Assembly (NCBI RefSeq): GCF_010907035.1
Contig: NZ_QUMK01000047.1
Coordinates: forward strand, 1-45,354
DNA length: 45,354 nucleotides
Direction of reading: 5' to 3'
Origin: Rhodopseudomonas sp. BR0M22
GTDB lineage: Bacteria; Pseudomonadota; Alphaproteobacteria; Rhizobiales; Xanthobacteraceae
The notes under the pieces are model-generated. The model did not search any database and was not told the DNA's origin. It worked only from the letters and a program-made list of their open reading frames with translations. Both the position numbers and the translations under genes were made by a program. Each line of letters opens with the position of its first letter. Position 1 is the stretch's first letter. Of this stretch, positions 8,486-16,263 are shown piece by piece.

Positions 8486-8517
8486 AAAGGCCGGCGCGAT
8501 TGCTCGCGCCGGCCTTT
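8486..8517. terminator. Bidirectional terminator between converging genes
   Basis: A perfect 14-bp stem (AAAGGCCGGCGCGA/TCGCGCCGGCCTTT) with a TTGC loop, flanked by A/T on both sides, lies between the + strand exported protein and the - strand atpF gene. It can serve both. Confidence 0.9.
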
Positions 8518-8537
8518 GATGTTTGAGAGGCGACCGC

Positions 8538-9029
8538 TCAGTTGAGCTTGCCGCGGACTTCCTGGATGCCCTTGCTGAGAAGGTCGTCGGCGAGGTTGCC
8601 CTTGACCGATTCCGACAGGATCCGTCCGGCTGCTGCCACCGCTGCCTCGGCTGCCGCCGCGCGAACGTCGGCGAGGGCCTGAGCTTCGGCGAGGGCGATC
8701 TTGCTCTCCGCGGTCTTGGTGCGGCGGGCGACGAAGTCTTCCAGCTTGGCCTTGGCTTCCGCTGCGATCCGTTCGGCATCGGCCTTGGCGCTCTCGACGA
8801 TCGCCTGAGCTTCGCGTTCGGCCGAAGCGCGGCGCGCCCGATAGTCGGCGAGCAGCTTGGCAGCCTCGTCCTTCAGCTTGCGCGCCTCGTCGAGTTCCGC
8901 CTTGATCCGATCGCGACGCTTGTCGAGCGCCTGCAGCACGGTGCGATGCACGCCGACATAGGCGAACACGCCCATCAGAATGACGAACGCAATCGCGACC
9001 CAGGTCTCTGCTTCTCCGAAGATTGCCAT
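8538..9029 (-). CDS. atpF: ATP synthase FO subunit b
   Basis: A 163-residue subunit b: one N-terminal transmembrane helix (residues about 8-28) then a long, charged, alanine-rich helix typical of the peripheral stalk ([26 protein letters not shown]). It links the FO membrane part to F1. It is the last gene of the FO operon, 5 bases after b', and ends just before the bidirectional terminator. Having both b and b' is usual in photosynthetic bacteria and many alphaproteobacteria. Confidence 0.95.
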   Translation of the reverse strand: MAIFGEAETWVAIAFVILMGVFAYVGVHRTVLQALDKRRDRIKAELDEARKLKDEAAKLLADYRARRASAEREAQAIVESAKADAERIAAEAKAKLEDFVARRTKTAESKIALAEAQALADVRAAAAEAAVAAAGRILSESVKGNLADDLLSKGIQEVRGKLN

Positions 9030-9034
9030 CAGCC

Positions 9035-9592
9035 TCAGCCCTTCAACGAAGCGTCGACTGCGCTATCCACCGCCTTGCTGTCCGGCGTGACGCCGGCGAG
9101 CTGCTGGACGATCGCCGAGGCGGCGTCCGACGCGATGTTGCGCACGTTACCCATCGCGGCGGTACGCGTCGATGCGATGGTCTTCTCGGCGTCTGCGAGC
9201 TTCGCAGCCAGCCGTTCTTCCAGCGTCTTGCGCTCGGCTTCCGCCTGCGCGTTGAGCTTTTCGCGGGTTTCCGCGCCGATCGCCTGGGCCCGGGCGCGGG
9301 CATCGGCGAGTTCGGCCTCGTAGGCCTTCAGCGCGTCGTCCGCTTCGCCCTTCAGCTTCTGTGCCGCCGCCAGATCGCCGTCGACGGTCTTCTGCCGCTC
9401 TTCGATCACACCGCCGACGCGCGGCAGTGCGATCTTGGAAACGATCAGGTAGAGCGCAACGAATGCGATCGCCAGCGACACCAGTTGCGAGGCAAAGGTT
9501 TCCTGCTGGAAGGGCGGGAACGGCGCCTTGTGGCCTCCGTCCGCTTCCGTGTGGGCAGTGCTGCCCTTGGCGTCGCCATGACCTTGAGCCAC
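9035..9592 (-). CDS. atpG: ATP synthase FO subunit b'
   Basis: A 185-residue second stalk subunit. A histidine- and glycine-containing N-terminal tail is followed by one membrane helix ([22 protein letters not shown]) and a long coiled-coil region beginning [23 protein letters not shown]. The extended N terminus and lower similarity to b mark it as b' (often called atpG or atpX in this group). It pairs with AtpF as a heterodimer in the peripheral stalk. It lies between atpE and atpF on the same transcript. Confidence 0.93.
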   Translation of the reverse strand: MAQGHGDAKGSTAHTEADGGHKAPFPPFQQETFASQLVSLAIAFVALYLIVSKIALPRVGGVIEERQKTVDGDLAAAQKLKGEADDALKAYEAELADARARAQAIGAETREKLNAQAEAERKTLEERLAAKLADAEKTIASTRTAAMGNVRNIASDAASAIVQQLAGVTPDSKAVDSAVDASLKG

Positions 9593-9649
9593 GGGCTTCT
9601 CCTGTTCGGCCGGTCGCGACCCCGGAAGGTCAGGACCGGATTTTGGGTC

Positions 9650-9877
9650 TTAGAGGGCGAACAGCAGCAGCAGCGCGATCAGCAGCGAGAAGATGCCGAG
9701 CGCTTCGGTCACCGCGAAGCCGAAAATCAGGTTGCCGAACTGGCCCTGGGCGGCCGAGGGATTGCGCACCGCAGCGGCGAGGTAGTTGCCGAAGATGATG
9801 CCCACGCCAGCGCCGGCGCCGCCCATGCCAATGCAGGCAATACCAGCGCCAATGTACTTCGCGGCAATCGGATCCAT
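9650..9877 (-). CDS. atpE: ATP synthase FO subunit c
   Basis: A 75-residue hairpin of two membrane helices. The glycine-rich first helix ([17 protein letters not shown]), the polar loop with RNP (R38-P40) and the proton-binding glutamate E58 in [11 protein letters not shown] are all present. It forms the rotating c-ring. Length and motif are typical of alphaproteobacteria. Confidence 0.97.
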   Translation of the reverse strand: MDPIAAKYIGAGIACIGMGGAGAGVGIIFGNYLAAAVRNPSAAQGQFGNLIFGFAVTEALGIFSLLIALLLLFAL

Positions 9878-9925
9878 GTAACGAACTCCTGTTGGGGTTG
9901 GGTGTAGTCGTTTGCGAGTGGGTCT

Positions 9926-10672
9926 TTAGTGGCCCGGATGAATTGCATCGTTGAGATAGATGCAAGTCAGAATGGCGAACACATAAGCCTGCAGGAACGC
10001 GACCAGCAGCTCCAGCGCGGTCAGCGCAATGGTCAGGCCGAGCGGCAGCACCGCGCCGAACCAGCCGACGACGCCGACTGCGCCGAGCATCGCCACGAAG
10101 CTCGCGAACACCTTCAGCGCGATGTGGCCCGCCAGCATGTTGGCGAACAGACGCACCGAGTGCGAAACCGGCTTGAGGAAGAACGAGATCACTTCGATGA
10201 AGACGACCAGCGGCAGGATGTAGATCGGCACGCCGGAGGGAACGAACAGCTTGAAGAACTTCAGCCCGTTCTTGGCGAGGCCGTAGATCAGCACCGTGAA
10301 GAACACCAGCAGGGCCAGCGCGACGGTGACGATCAGATGGCTCGACACCGTGAAGGTGTAGGGGATGATGCCGATCAGGTTCGACACTGCGATGAACATG
10401 AACAGCGAGAACACCAACGGGAAGAACTTCAGGCCTTCCTTGCCGGCCGTCGACCGGATCATGTTGGCGACAAATTCGTAGGACAGCTCGGCGATCGACT
10501 GGAACCGGCTCGGCACCAGCTGGCGGCCCGGCAGCAGCATCAGGATGCCGATCAGCGCCACTGTGCCGAACATGTAGGTCGACGAATTGGTGAACGCGAT
10601 TTCCTGCCCGCCAATGTGACCGATGGTGAAGAGCTTGGTGATCTGGAACTGATGGATCGGATCGGCGGCCAT
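9926..10672 (-). CDS. atpB: ATP synthase FO subunit a
   Basis: A 248-residue integral membrane protein that forms the proton half-channels. It has five to six hydrophobic helices, the essential arginine R174 in [12 protein letters not shown], and the C-terminal helix segment [23 protein letters not shown]. Start ATG at 10672 follows atpI by 70 bases. Length and motifs are typical for the family. Confidence 0.97.
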   Translation of the reverse strand: MAADPIHQFQITKLFTIGHIGGQEIAFTNSSTYMFGTVALIGILMLLPGRQLVPSRFQSIAELSYEFVANMIRSTAGKEGLKFFPLVFSLFMFIAVSNLIGIIPYTFTVSSHLIVTVALALLVFFTVLIYGLAKNGLKFFKLFVPSGVPIYILPLVVFIEVISFFLKPVSHSVRLFANMLAGHIALKVFASFVAMLGAVGVVGWFGAVLPLGLTIALTALELLVAFLQAYVFAILTCIYLNDAIHPGH

Positions 10673-10742
10673 TCGTGTCTCGGTCTGTCAGTGGCGCGAT
10701 CTTGCGCGGGAATCGAACGATCGGATGCGCTTCGGATCCCGC

Positions 10743-11129
10743 TCAGAGCCGCTCGGATTGCTTCGCCATCACACCCGCTGCCCTCATCACATTGATCACA
10801 CCGGCAATAAAGCCGACGATCGCAAATCCGATGAGGCCCCAGGGCGAGGTCGACAACAAGCGATCGAAACCCCAGCCGAGAGCCGCTCCGCCGAGAACGC
10901 CCGCGACCAGCTCCGAGGAAAGCCGAAAACCGAGTGCCATGGCCGAAGCTCTGGCAGGTCCGTCTTCACTTCCTGTTCCGGATTGGTCCGACTGGAGCTT
11001 CCGGCTTTCCCGAGAATGGGCCAGCCGTTGCTCCAGGCTTCCGAGCCTTGCGGAAAGCGCGGCCTCCTCGGGCGATCCGTCGCGCGTTTCATGCGATCGT
11101 CGGCTGCCGTCGTGCGTGTCGTCCGCCAT
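10743..11129 (-). CDS. atpI: ATP synthase protein I (AtpI-like)
   Basis: A 128-residue protein with a long polar N-terminal half (about 60 residues rich in S, E, R) and two membrane helices (SSELVAGVLGGAALGWGFDRL and WGLIGFAIVGFIAGVINVMR), the AtpI/F0F1-ATPase-associated layout with a conserved glycine pattern. AtpI assists c-ring assembly in some species. It is first in the operon. The ATG at 11129 was chosen as the start of the recognisable protein; in-frame codons further upstream lack similarity and would overlap the promoter. Confidence 0.88.
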   Translation of the reverse strand: MADDTHDGSRRSHETRDGSPEEAALSARLGSLEQRLAHSRESRKLQSDQSGTGSEDGPARASAMALGFRLSSELVAGVLGGAALGWGFDRLLSTSPWGLIGFAIVGFIAGVINVMRAAGVMAKQSERL

Positions 11130-11199
11130 GATGTGGAGACCCGAACTAGCTGCCGCTAACGATGAAATAACGCCCCGGAGACCCTTAAAAGCCGCGCGG

Positions 11200-11228
11200 A
11201 CCATACTGACCACCTGTAGGCAAGTCAA
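11200..11228 (-). promoter_or_regulatory. Putative sigma-70 promoter of the atp operon
   Basis: On the minus strand, TTGACT (11223-11228) is followed after exactly 17 bases by TATGGT (11200-11205). It lies about 70 bases upstream of the atpI start, in the 302-base gap between the diverging atpI and isomerase genes. The -35 is close to consensus and the -10 moderate. The rest of this gap holds no gene that I can support. Confidence 0.55.
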
Positions 11229-11431
11229 GATTCGGTCGCAGCCCGTTACAGCGTTGTTTTGGCTGATTTTATTGATGATCTGCGAGTCGATGCGATAACT
11301 TGTCCGCAGTGCATTTGCGGCGTTGCGCCATGATCCGGCTTGCACGGTGCGAATGGCTCTGATCCGATGCGCCGGCTTCCAGCGATCCGTTCGCAACGAT
11401 CTGCGAGGAAGCTCTCGCCATCGGAGCCCGC

Positions 11432-12067
11432 ATGTCGCGTCGGATAGACTATTACTTCTCGTTCCAATCGCCCTGGGCTTATATCGGCCACCAGTCGTTG
11501 CGGCGGCTGGCGGACACCTACGATCTGAAACTGATCTACAAGCCGGTGCTCCTGACCGGGCTGTTCTCCGAAACCGGCGGGCTGCCACTAGCGAAGCGGC
11601 ATCCGGCAAGGCAGCATTACCGGACCGTCGAACTGCAGCGCTGGCGTGACAAGCGCGGCCTCGACTTCAAGTTGTGGCCGAAGCACTGGCCGTTCGACGC
11701 GCGGCTCGCCGATGGCGTGGTGATCGCCGCGCTCGCCGCCGGGATCGATCCCGAGCCGTATGTCCAGCGCGCTTATGCCGCGGTGTGGGAACGCGAGCTC
11801 GATCTCGCCCAGCCGGAGGTGCTGATCGAACTCGCCGATGCGGCTGGTCTGCCGGGCGAAAAGCTGGTTGCCCAGGCCGGTTCGGACGAAATTCGTGCCG
11901 CTTACGAACAGAACCGGCTCGATGCGATCGCCGGCGATGTGTTCGGCTCGCCCGCTTATGTGCTCGACGGCGAGGTGTTCTGGGGCCAGGACCGGATCGA
12001 ACTGCTCGAGGATGCGTTGAAATCCGGTCGCGGGCCGTACCGGCCGGTCGACCGGGCCCCCATATAG
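11432..12067 (+). CDS. 2-hydroxychromene-2-carboxylate isomerase family (DsbA fold)
   Basis: A 211-residue protein of the kappa-GST/DsbA-like HCCA isomerase family, which works with glutathione. It starts IDYYFSFQSPWAYIG, with the family serine of the SPW motif replacing the catalytic cysteines of DsbA, and ends with the typical DVFGSPAYVLDGEVFWGQDRIELLEDAL segment. The ATG has GGAG 6 bases upstream. No naphthalene or other aromatic catabolic genes are nearby, so the true substrate is unknown. Confidence 0.88.
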   Translation: MSRRIDYYFSFQSPWAYIGHQSLRRLADTYDLKLIYKPVLLTGLFSETGGLPLAKRHPARQHYRTVELQRWRDKRGLDFKLWPKHWPFDARLADGVVIAALAAGIDPEPYVQRAYAAVWERELDLAQPEVLIELADAAGLPGEKLVAQAGSDEIRAAYEQNRLDAIAGDVFGSPAYVLDGEVFWGQDRIELLEDALKSGRGPYRPVDRAPI

Positions 12068-12100
12068 GCGGGGTCTGGAATCGTAACGCGGAGCATCCCG

Positions 12101-12694
12101 ATGAGCTTTGCACCCATGGCCGCGGTCTTCTCGCCCGCGGGCGCCCGGCGCGGCCCGCGCCTCGCCGCGCTGACGTTGTTGCTCGCTGTCGGCGGCGCGG
12201 GTGGCGCGGTGGCCGAAACGCCGTTGCCGGACAGCGAGAACGGGCGCTATGCTTTCAAACCCGCAACCGAGGGCGTGGTGCGGCTCGATACCCGCACCGG
12301 CAAGGTCTCGACCTGCACGGATAAAGGCAGCGGTTGGGCCTGTTACGAGATCGCTGACGAGCGCGCCGCATTCGATGCCGAGACGGGCCGGCTGCAGGCC
12401 GAGATCGACCGGCTGAAGCAGGAAGCCGAGGCGCTGCGCGCGGCCAACGATAGCCTGAAAGCGCAGCTCGCCAGCGCCGGTCAGTCCGGCGGCAAGATCG
12501 AAGAGGCACTGCCGAAGAGCGATCGGATGCCGCAGCCGCAGGTCACCGAAAAGGATGGCCAGCGCAAGCTGGAGATCCCATTGCCCAGCGACCAGGACGT
12601 CAATCGAGTCATGGGCTTCCTCGAGCGTGCTTGGCGGCGCCTGGTCGAGACGGCCAATCGGCTGCAGAAAGACTTCAGCGGCGACAAGATCTGA
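12101..12694 (+). CDS. Exported protein with coiled coil, unknown function
   Basis: A 197-residue protein I cannot name. A signal peptide (hydrophobic stretch to about residue 39, ending GAVAE) is followed by a short domain with two cysteines (STCTDKGSGWACYEI), then a coiled coil (residues about 85-125, FDAETGRLQAEIDRLKQEAE pattern) and an acidic-basic C-terminal segment. Start ATG has GGAG 7 bases upstream. It follows the isomerase by 33 bases and may be co-transcribed with it and the YjbQ gene. Confidence 0.72.
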   Translation: MSFAPMAAVFSPAGARRGPRLAALTLLLAVGGAGGAVAETPLPDSENGRYAFKPATEGVVRLDTRTGKVSTCTDKGSGWACYEIADERAAFDAETGRLQAEIDRLKQEAEALRAANDSLKAQLASAGQSGGKIEEALPKSDRMPQPQVTEKDGQRKLEIPLPSDQDVNRVMGFLERAWRRLVETANRLQKDFSGDKI

Positions 12695-12716
12695 CCGTCG
12701 TGAAGCGAGATCGCCG

Positions 12717-13190
12717 ATGAGTTCATCCCGCATTCTCGGTCGCGCGCCGCTGGCGCGCGCGGCTGTCACCAGCGTCGCATCATCGTCTCTGACCGTGCAG
12801 ACCGGCGGCGCCGGGTTCACCGACATCAGCCGCGAGGTCGCGGCATTCGTCACCGAGGCGCAGGCGCGCGACGGCAGTGTTACCGTGTTCGTTCGACACA
12901 CGTCGGCGTCGCTGACCATCCAGGAAAATGCCGACCCGACCGTGCTGGCCGATCTCACCACGGTGCTGAACCGGCTGGCGCCGGAAAATGCCGGCTGGCG
13001 CCACGACACCGAGGGAGCGGACGACATGCCGGCCCACGTCAAGACCATGCTGACATCGGTGTCGCTGCAGATCCCGGTGCTGCAGGGCCGGCTCGCGCTC
13101 GGCACCTGGCAGGGCATCTATCTGATCGAACACCGCGCGCGCCCGCATCGCCGCGAGGTCGTACTGCAATTTATCGGTACGACGGCGTAA
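12717..13190 (+). CDS. yjbQ: YjbQ/UPF0047 family protein
   Basis: A 157-residue member of the YjbQ (UPF0047) family, a small beta-barrel trimer; E. coli YjbQ has weak thiamin phosphate synthase activity in vitro but its natural role is unsettled. Signature segments: VFVRHTSASLTIQENADP, DDMPAHVKTML and LGTWQGIYLIEHRARPHRREV. The histidines of HTSAS and the DMPAH segment form the expected ligand site. A 20-residue N-terminal extension precedes the conserved domain. No thiamine genes are nearby. Confidence 0.88.
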   Translation: MSSSRILGRAPLARAAVTSVASSSLTVQTGGAGFTDISREVAAFVTEAQARDGSVTVFVRHTSASLTIQENADPTVLADLTTVLNRLAPENAGWRHDTEGADDMPAHVKTMLTSVSLQIPVLQGRLALGTWQGIYLIEHRARPHRREVVLQFIGTTA

Positions 13191-13282
13191 TCACTCTTCC
13201 CAATATGGACTGCGCCATCATCCTGATGAGGTGCCCGGTGGAGTCGAGCGTCTGGAAGGGGGAGGACATGCAGTAGTCGCGG

Positions 13283-13324
13283 CCTATGGTTCGAGACAGC
13301 GCTACGCGTCTCCTGACCATGAGG
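13283..13324. repeat. Palindromic intergenic repeat, 42 bases
   Basis: This element (ends CCTATGG and CCATGAGG) is nearly the reverse complement of the 43-base element at 16135-16177, with one gap and four differences by eye. Just upstream, 13216-13258 resembles a decayed copy of a related element. No gene was found in 13191-13435; it holds these repeats and two hairpins. Confidence 0.75.
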
Positions 13325-13368
13325 TTGTGCACCTTGTTATCCGCCTCATCTTAGCGCCAAAAACAAAG

Positions 13369-13392
13369 CGGCCGCGGATTGCTCCGCGGCCG
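13369..13392 (-). terminator. Rho-independent terminator of the MHS transporter gene
   Basis: A perfect 10-bp stem (CGGCCGCGGA/TCCGCGGCCG) with a 4-base loop, read on the minus strand, is followed by CTTTGTTTTT. It lies 44 bases after the transporter stop. Confidence 0.8.
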
Positions 13393-13403
13393 TTGCTATT
13401 TGG

Positions 13404-13429
13404 GTGGTCCGGCGCGGGCGCCGGACCAC
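13404..13429. terminator. Strong GC hairpin immediately after the MHS transporter
   Basis: A perfect 12-bp stem (GTGGTCCGGCGC/GCGCCGGACCAC) with two unpaired bases at the tip lies 7 bases after the transporter stop. It lacks a T run; with the neighbouring hairpin it forms a tandem terminator region. Confidence 0.55.
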
Positions 13430-13435
13430 TGATCA

Positions 13436-15100
13436 TCAGGTCTTGCTGATGTCGACGTTCTTGGTTTCCGGCAGGAAGATCAGGCCGACCACGACGGTGA
13501 TCGACGCGAACACGATCGGGTACCACAGGCCGGCGTAGATATCGCCGGTCGAGGCGACGATCGCGAACGCGGTCGCCGGCAGCAGGCCGCCGAACCAGCC
13601 GTTGCCGATGTGATACGGCAGCGACATCGAGGTGTAGCGGATCCGGGTCGGGAACAGTTCGACCAGCAGCGCCGCGATCGGGCCGTACACCATGGTGACG
13701 AACAGCACGAGGACGAACAGCAATCCGATCACCGCTGCGGTTCTCGAATTGAAGACGTCGAACGGGTGCGACATCTTGATGATCTGCGGGTTGCCGGCCT
13801 TCGGATAGCCGGCTTCCTGCACCGCTGCCAGCACCTGAGGATTCGAGGCCTTGGCGTCGCTGTACGGCACTTCCTTGTCGTTCACCATCACCTTGACGCC
13901 GGAGCCGGCGGGGCCGCTGACGGTGGAGTACTTCACCGAGGACTTCGACAGGAAGTCACGCGCGGTGTCGCACGGCTTGGTGAAGACACGGGTGCCGACC
14001 GGGTTGAACAGGTCGCCGCAGCCGGCGGGATCGGCCACGACCTGCACCTTCACGGTCTCGATCGCCTTTTCCAGCGCCGGATTGGCGTAGGTGGTGATCA
14101 TCCGGAAGACCGGGAAGAACGACAGCGCCGCGATCAGACAGCCGGTCAGGATGATCGGCTTGCGGCCGATCTTGTCCGACAGCCAGCCGAAGATGATGAA
14201 GAACCCGGTGCCGAGCAGCAGCGACCACGCGATCAGCAGGTTCGAGGTGTAGCCGTCGACCTTCAGGATCGATTGCAGGAAGAACAGCGCGTAGAACTGG
14301 CCAGTGTACCACACCACGCCCTGACCCATCACCGCGCCGAGCAGCGCGATCAGCACGATCTTGGCGTTGCCCCAATTAGCGAACGCTTCGGTGAGCGGCG
14401 CCTTCGAGGTTTTGCCCTCCTCCTTCATCTGTTTGAACACCGGCGATTCGTTGAGCCGGAGCCGGATCCAGACCGAAACGCCGAGCAGCGCGACCGACAC
14501 CAGGAACGGCACGCGCCAGCCCCAATCGGCGAACGCAGCTTCGCCCACGATGGTGCGCGTGGCGAGGATCACCAGCAGCGACAGGAACAGGCCGAGCGTC
14601 GCGGTGGTCTGAATGAACGAGGTGTAGTAGCCGCGTTTGCCGGGCGGGGCGTGCTCTGCGACGTAAGTCGCGGCGCCGCCGTATTCGCCGCCGAGCGCGA
14701 GGCCCTGCAGCAAGCGCAGCGTGATCAGGATGATCGGCGCGGCGATGCCAATCTTCTCCGCGTTGGGCAACAGGCCGACGATGAAGGTCGACAGGCCCAT
14801 GATCAGGATGGTGACCAGGAAGGTGTATTTGCGGCCGACGATGTCGCCGATCCGGCCGAACACGATGGCACCGAACGGACGCACCAGGAAGCCGGCGGCG
14901 AACGCCAGCAGCGCAAAGATGTCCCGGGTGGCCGGCGGATAGGCGCTGAAGAATTGCGCACCGATGATCGCGGCGAGCGATCCGTACAGATAAAAATCGT
15001 ACCATTCGAAAACGGTACCGAGCGAAGAAGCGAGAATGACGAAGCGCTCGTCGCGGGTCATTCCGCCAGATCGCCTGCTCGTCGCAGCGAGTGTAGCCAT
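13436..15100 (-). CDS. MHS-family MFS transporter with enlarged periplasmic loop
   Basis: A 554-residue 12-helix transporter of the metabolite:H+ symporter (MHS) family, related to ProP, ShiA and KgtP carboxylate or betaine carriers. It has SSLGTVFEWYDFYLYG at helix 1, the loop signature GRIGDIVGRK (82-91), LRLLQGLALGGEYGGA and the repeat signature GWLSDKIGRKP. Residues about 336-455, between predicted helices 8 and 9, form an unusually long hydrophilic segment with two cysteines (C361 and C377), where the core family has a short loop. The start at 15100 is set by GGGAGG about 10 bases upstream. Divergent from the LuxR-type regulator, it may be its target. Substrate not determinable. Confidence 0.92.
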   Translation of the reverse strand: MATLAATSRRSGGMTRDERFVILASSLGTVFEWYDFYLYGSLAAIIGAQFFSAYPPATRDIFALLAFAAGFLVRPFGAIVFGRIGDIVGRKYTFLVTILIMGLSTFIVGLLPNAEKIGIAAPIILITLRLLQGLALGGEYGGAATYVAEHAPPGKRGYYTSFIQTTATLGLFLSLLVILATRTIVGEAAFADWGWRVPFLVSVALLGVSVWIRLRLNESPVFKQMKEEGKTSKAPLTEAFANWGNAKIVLIALLGAVMGQGVVWYTGQFYALFFLQSILKVDGYTSNLLIAWSLLLGTGFFIIFGWLSDKIGRKPIILTGCLIAALSFFPVFRMITTYANPALEKAIETVKVQVVADPAGCGDLFNPVGTRVFTKPCDTARDFLSKSSVKYSTVSGPAGSGVKVMVNDKEVPYSDAKASNPQVLAAVQEAGYPKAGNPQIIKMSHPFDVFNSRTAAVIGLLFVLVLFVTMVYGPIAALLVELFPTRIRYTSMSLPYHIGNGWFGGLLPATAFAIVASTGDIYAGLWYPIVFASITVVVGLIFLPETKNVDISKT

Positions 15101-15148
15101 CAGTGTTTGCCTCCCTGAGGTTGTTTCGAGGGCTATGTTGTTGTTTTT

Positions 15149-15271
15149 ATTGAGCAAGTGCCGTGCGTCATCGCTCCGGCAAATCGTGCGTCAGTGTACG
15201 GTAGCACCACCGCTGCGTTGCGGCATTACGACTTTCGACGCCAAAAGTGCGCACAGTTGCGCTTGCTCAAT
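15149..15271. promoter_or_regulatory. Pair of 13-base inverted repeats in the divergent promoter region
   Basis: ATTGAGCAAGTGC (15149-15161) recurs inverted at 15259-15271 with one mismatch, 97 bases apart. Both lie in the 322-base gap between the transporter (-) and the response regulator (+), outside any gene. Paired sites in such a position suit a DNA-binding regulator, possibly the LuxR-type protein encoded next door. Binding is inferred only from position and symmetry. Confidence 0.45.
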
Positions 15272-15422
15272 GTTTTCGGTCGCGTGTGAGGGCATGATGA
15301 TACGGACGAGGCGGTGACGTCCGCCTTGCCAGCCGTCCATCTGAGGGCGACACTTGCAACCGGTTCGCTGCGGCGTGCCGGGAGAAAGACGGTTCGGTTC
15401 CAGCTTGCGAGTAAGGGACATC

Positions 15423-16100
15423 ATGAGCACCCCCGCCAGCACGCACTTGATCATTGCCGACGACCACCCGTTGTTTCGCGATGCACTTCGTCTGGCGGTT
15501 GCCAGCGTCGTTTCGACCGCGAAGATTGGTGAGGTCGGATCTTTCGAAGACCTGACTGCGATGCTCGAGCGCGAGGGCGATGTCGACCTGGTGCTGCTCG
15601 ACCTCAAGATGCCGGGGATCAGCGGTTTTTCGGGGCTGATCTATCTGCGGGCACAGTATCCGGCGATCCCGGTGGTGGTGGTGTCCGCCAGCGACGATGT
15701 CGAGACCATCCGTCGCTCGCTGGATTTCGGTGCCTCGGGCTTTGTGCCGAAGCGGTTCGGTGTCGAGAAGCTCGGCGAGGCGATCCTGCGGGTGCTGGAC
15801 GGGGACGTCTGGGTTCCGCCGGACGTCGACCTGTCGGCGGCGGCCGATCCGGAGACCTCCAAGCTGCGCGACCGGCTGGTGACGCTGACGCCGCAGCAGG
15901 TGCGGGTGCTGATGATGCTGTCCGAGGGGCTGCTGAACAAGCAGATCGCCTACGAGCTCGGCGTGTCGGAGGCGACCATCAAGGCGCACGTTTCGGCGAT
16001 CCTGCAAAAGCTCGGGGTCGAAAGCCGCACCCAGGCGGTGATCGCCGCGGCGAAGATCTCCGGCAACCAGTGGCGCCAGGAAGAGCCGATCGCGTCGTAG
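15423..16100 (+). CDS. LuxR/NarL-type response regulator (CrbR/ErdR-like)
   Basis: A 225-residue response regulator. The receiver domain (1-120) has the acidic pair D13-D14, phosphorylation site D60 in LVLLDLKMPG and K110 in GFVPKRF. The LuxR-type HTH follows (about 155-215, LTPQQVRVLMMLSEGLLNKQ and VSEATIKAHVSAILQKLGVESR). Start at 15423 has AAGGGA 4-9 bases upstream; upstream in-frame codons lack similarity. It converges on the gene for the SLC5-type hybrid kinase, the arrangement and architecture of CrbS/CrbR (MxtR/ErdR) pairs, which control acetyl-CoA synthetase and acetate use elsewhere. Pairing is inferred. Confidence 0.92.
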   Translation: MSTPASTHLIIADDHPLFRDALRLAVASVVSTAKIGEVGSFEDLTAMLEREGDVDLVLLDLKMPGISGFSGLIYLRAQYPAIPVVVVSASDDVETIRRSLDFGASGFVPKRFGVEKLGEAILRVLDGDVWVPPDVDLSAAADPETSKLRDRLVTLTPQQVRVLMMLSEGLLNKQIAYELGVSEATIKAHVSAILQKLGVESRTQAVIAAAKISGNQWRQEEPIAS

Positions 16101-16134
16101 ACTTCGTCGTCTTGTCCGCCTGAGAAAGCCTTTC

Positions 16135-16177
16135 CCTCATGGTGAGGAGGCGCGAAGCGCCGTCTCGAACCATGAGG
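16135..16177. repeat. Palindromic intergenic repeat, 43 bases
   Basis: Starts CCTCATGGTGAGGAGG and ends CGAACCATGAGG, imperfectly self-complementary. It is the same family as 13283-13324 in opposite orientation. It lies between the convergent response regulator and kinase genes. Confidence 0.8.
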
Positions 16178-16198
16178 CGGCACCGCCTTGCCTCCCAG

Positions 16199-16242
16199 CT
16201 CATCCTCCGAGACGGCCCCTGCGCGGCCTCCTCAGAATGAGG
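16199..16242. repeat. Second, diverged palindromic repeat
   Basis: Starts CTCATCCTCCGAGACGG and ends TCAGAATGAGG. It is of the widespread CTCATCCTGAGGAG type and sits 21 bases from the first copy, in the gap before the kinase stop codon. Confidence 0.7.
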
Positions 16243-16263
16243 TCGGCGTGCCGGTATAAGGGC

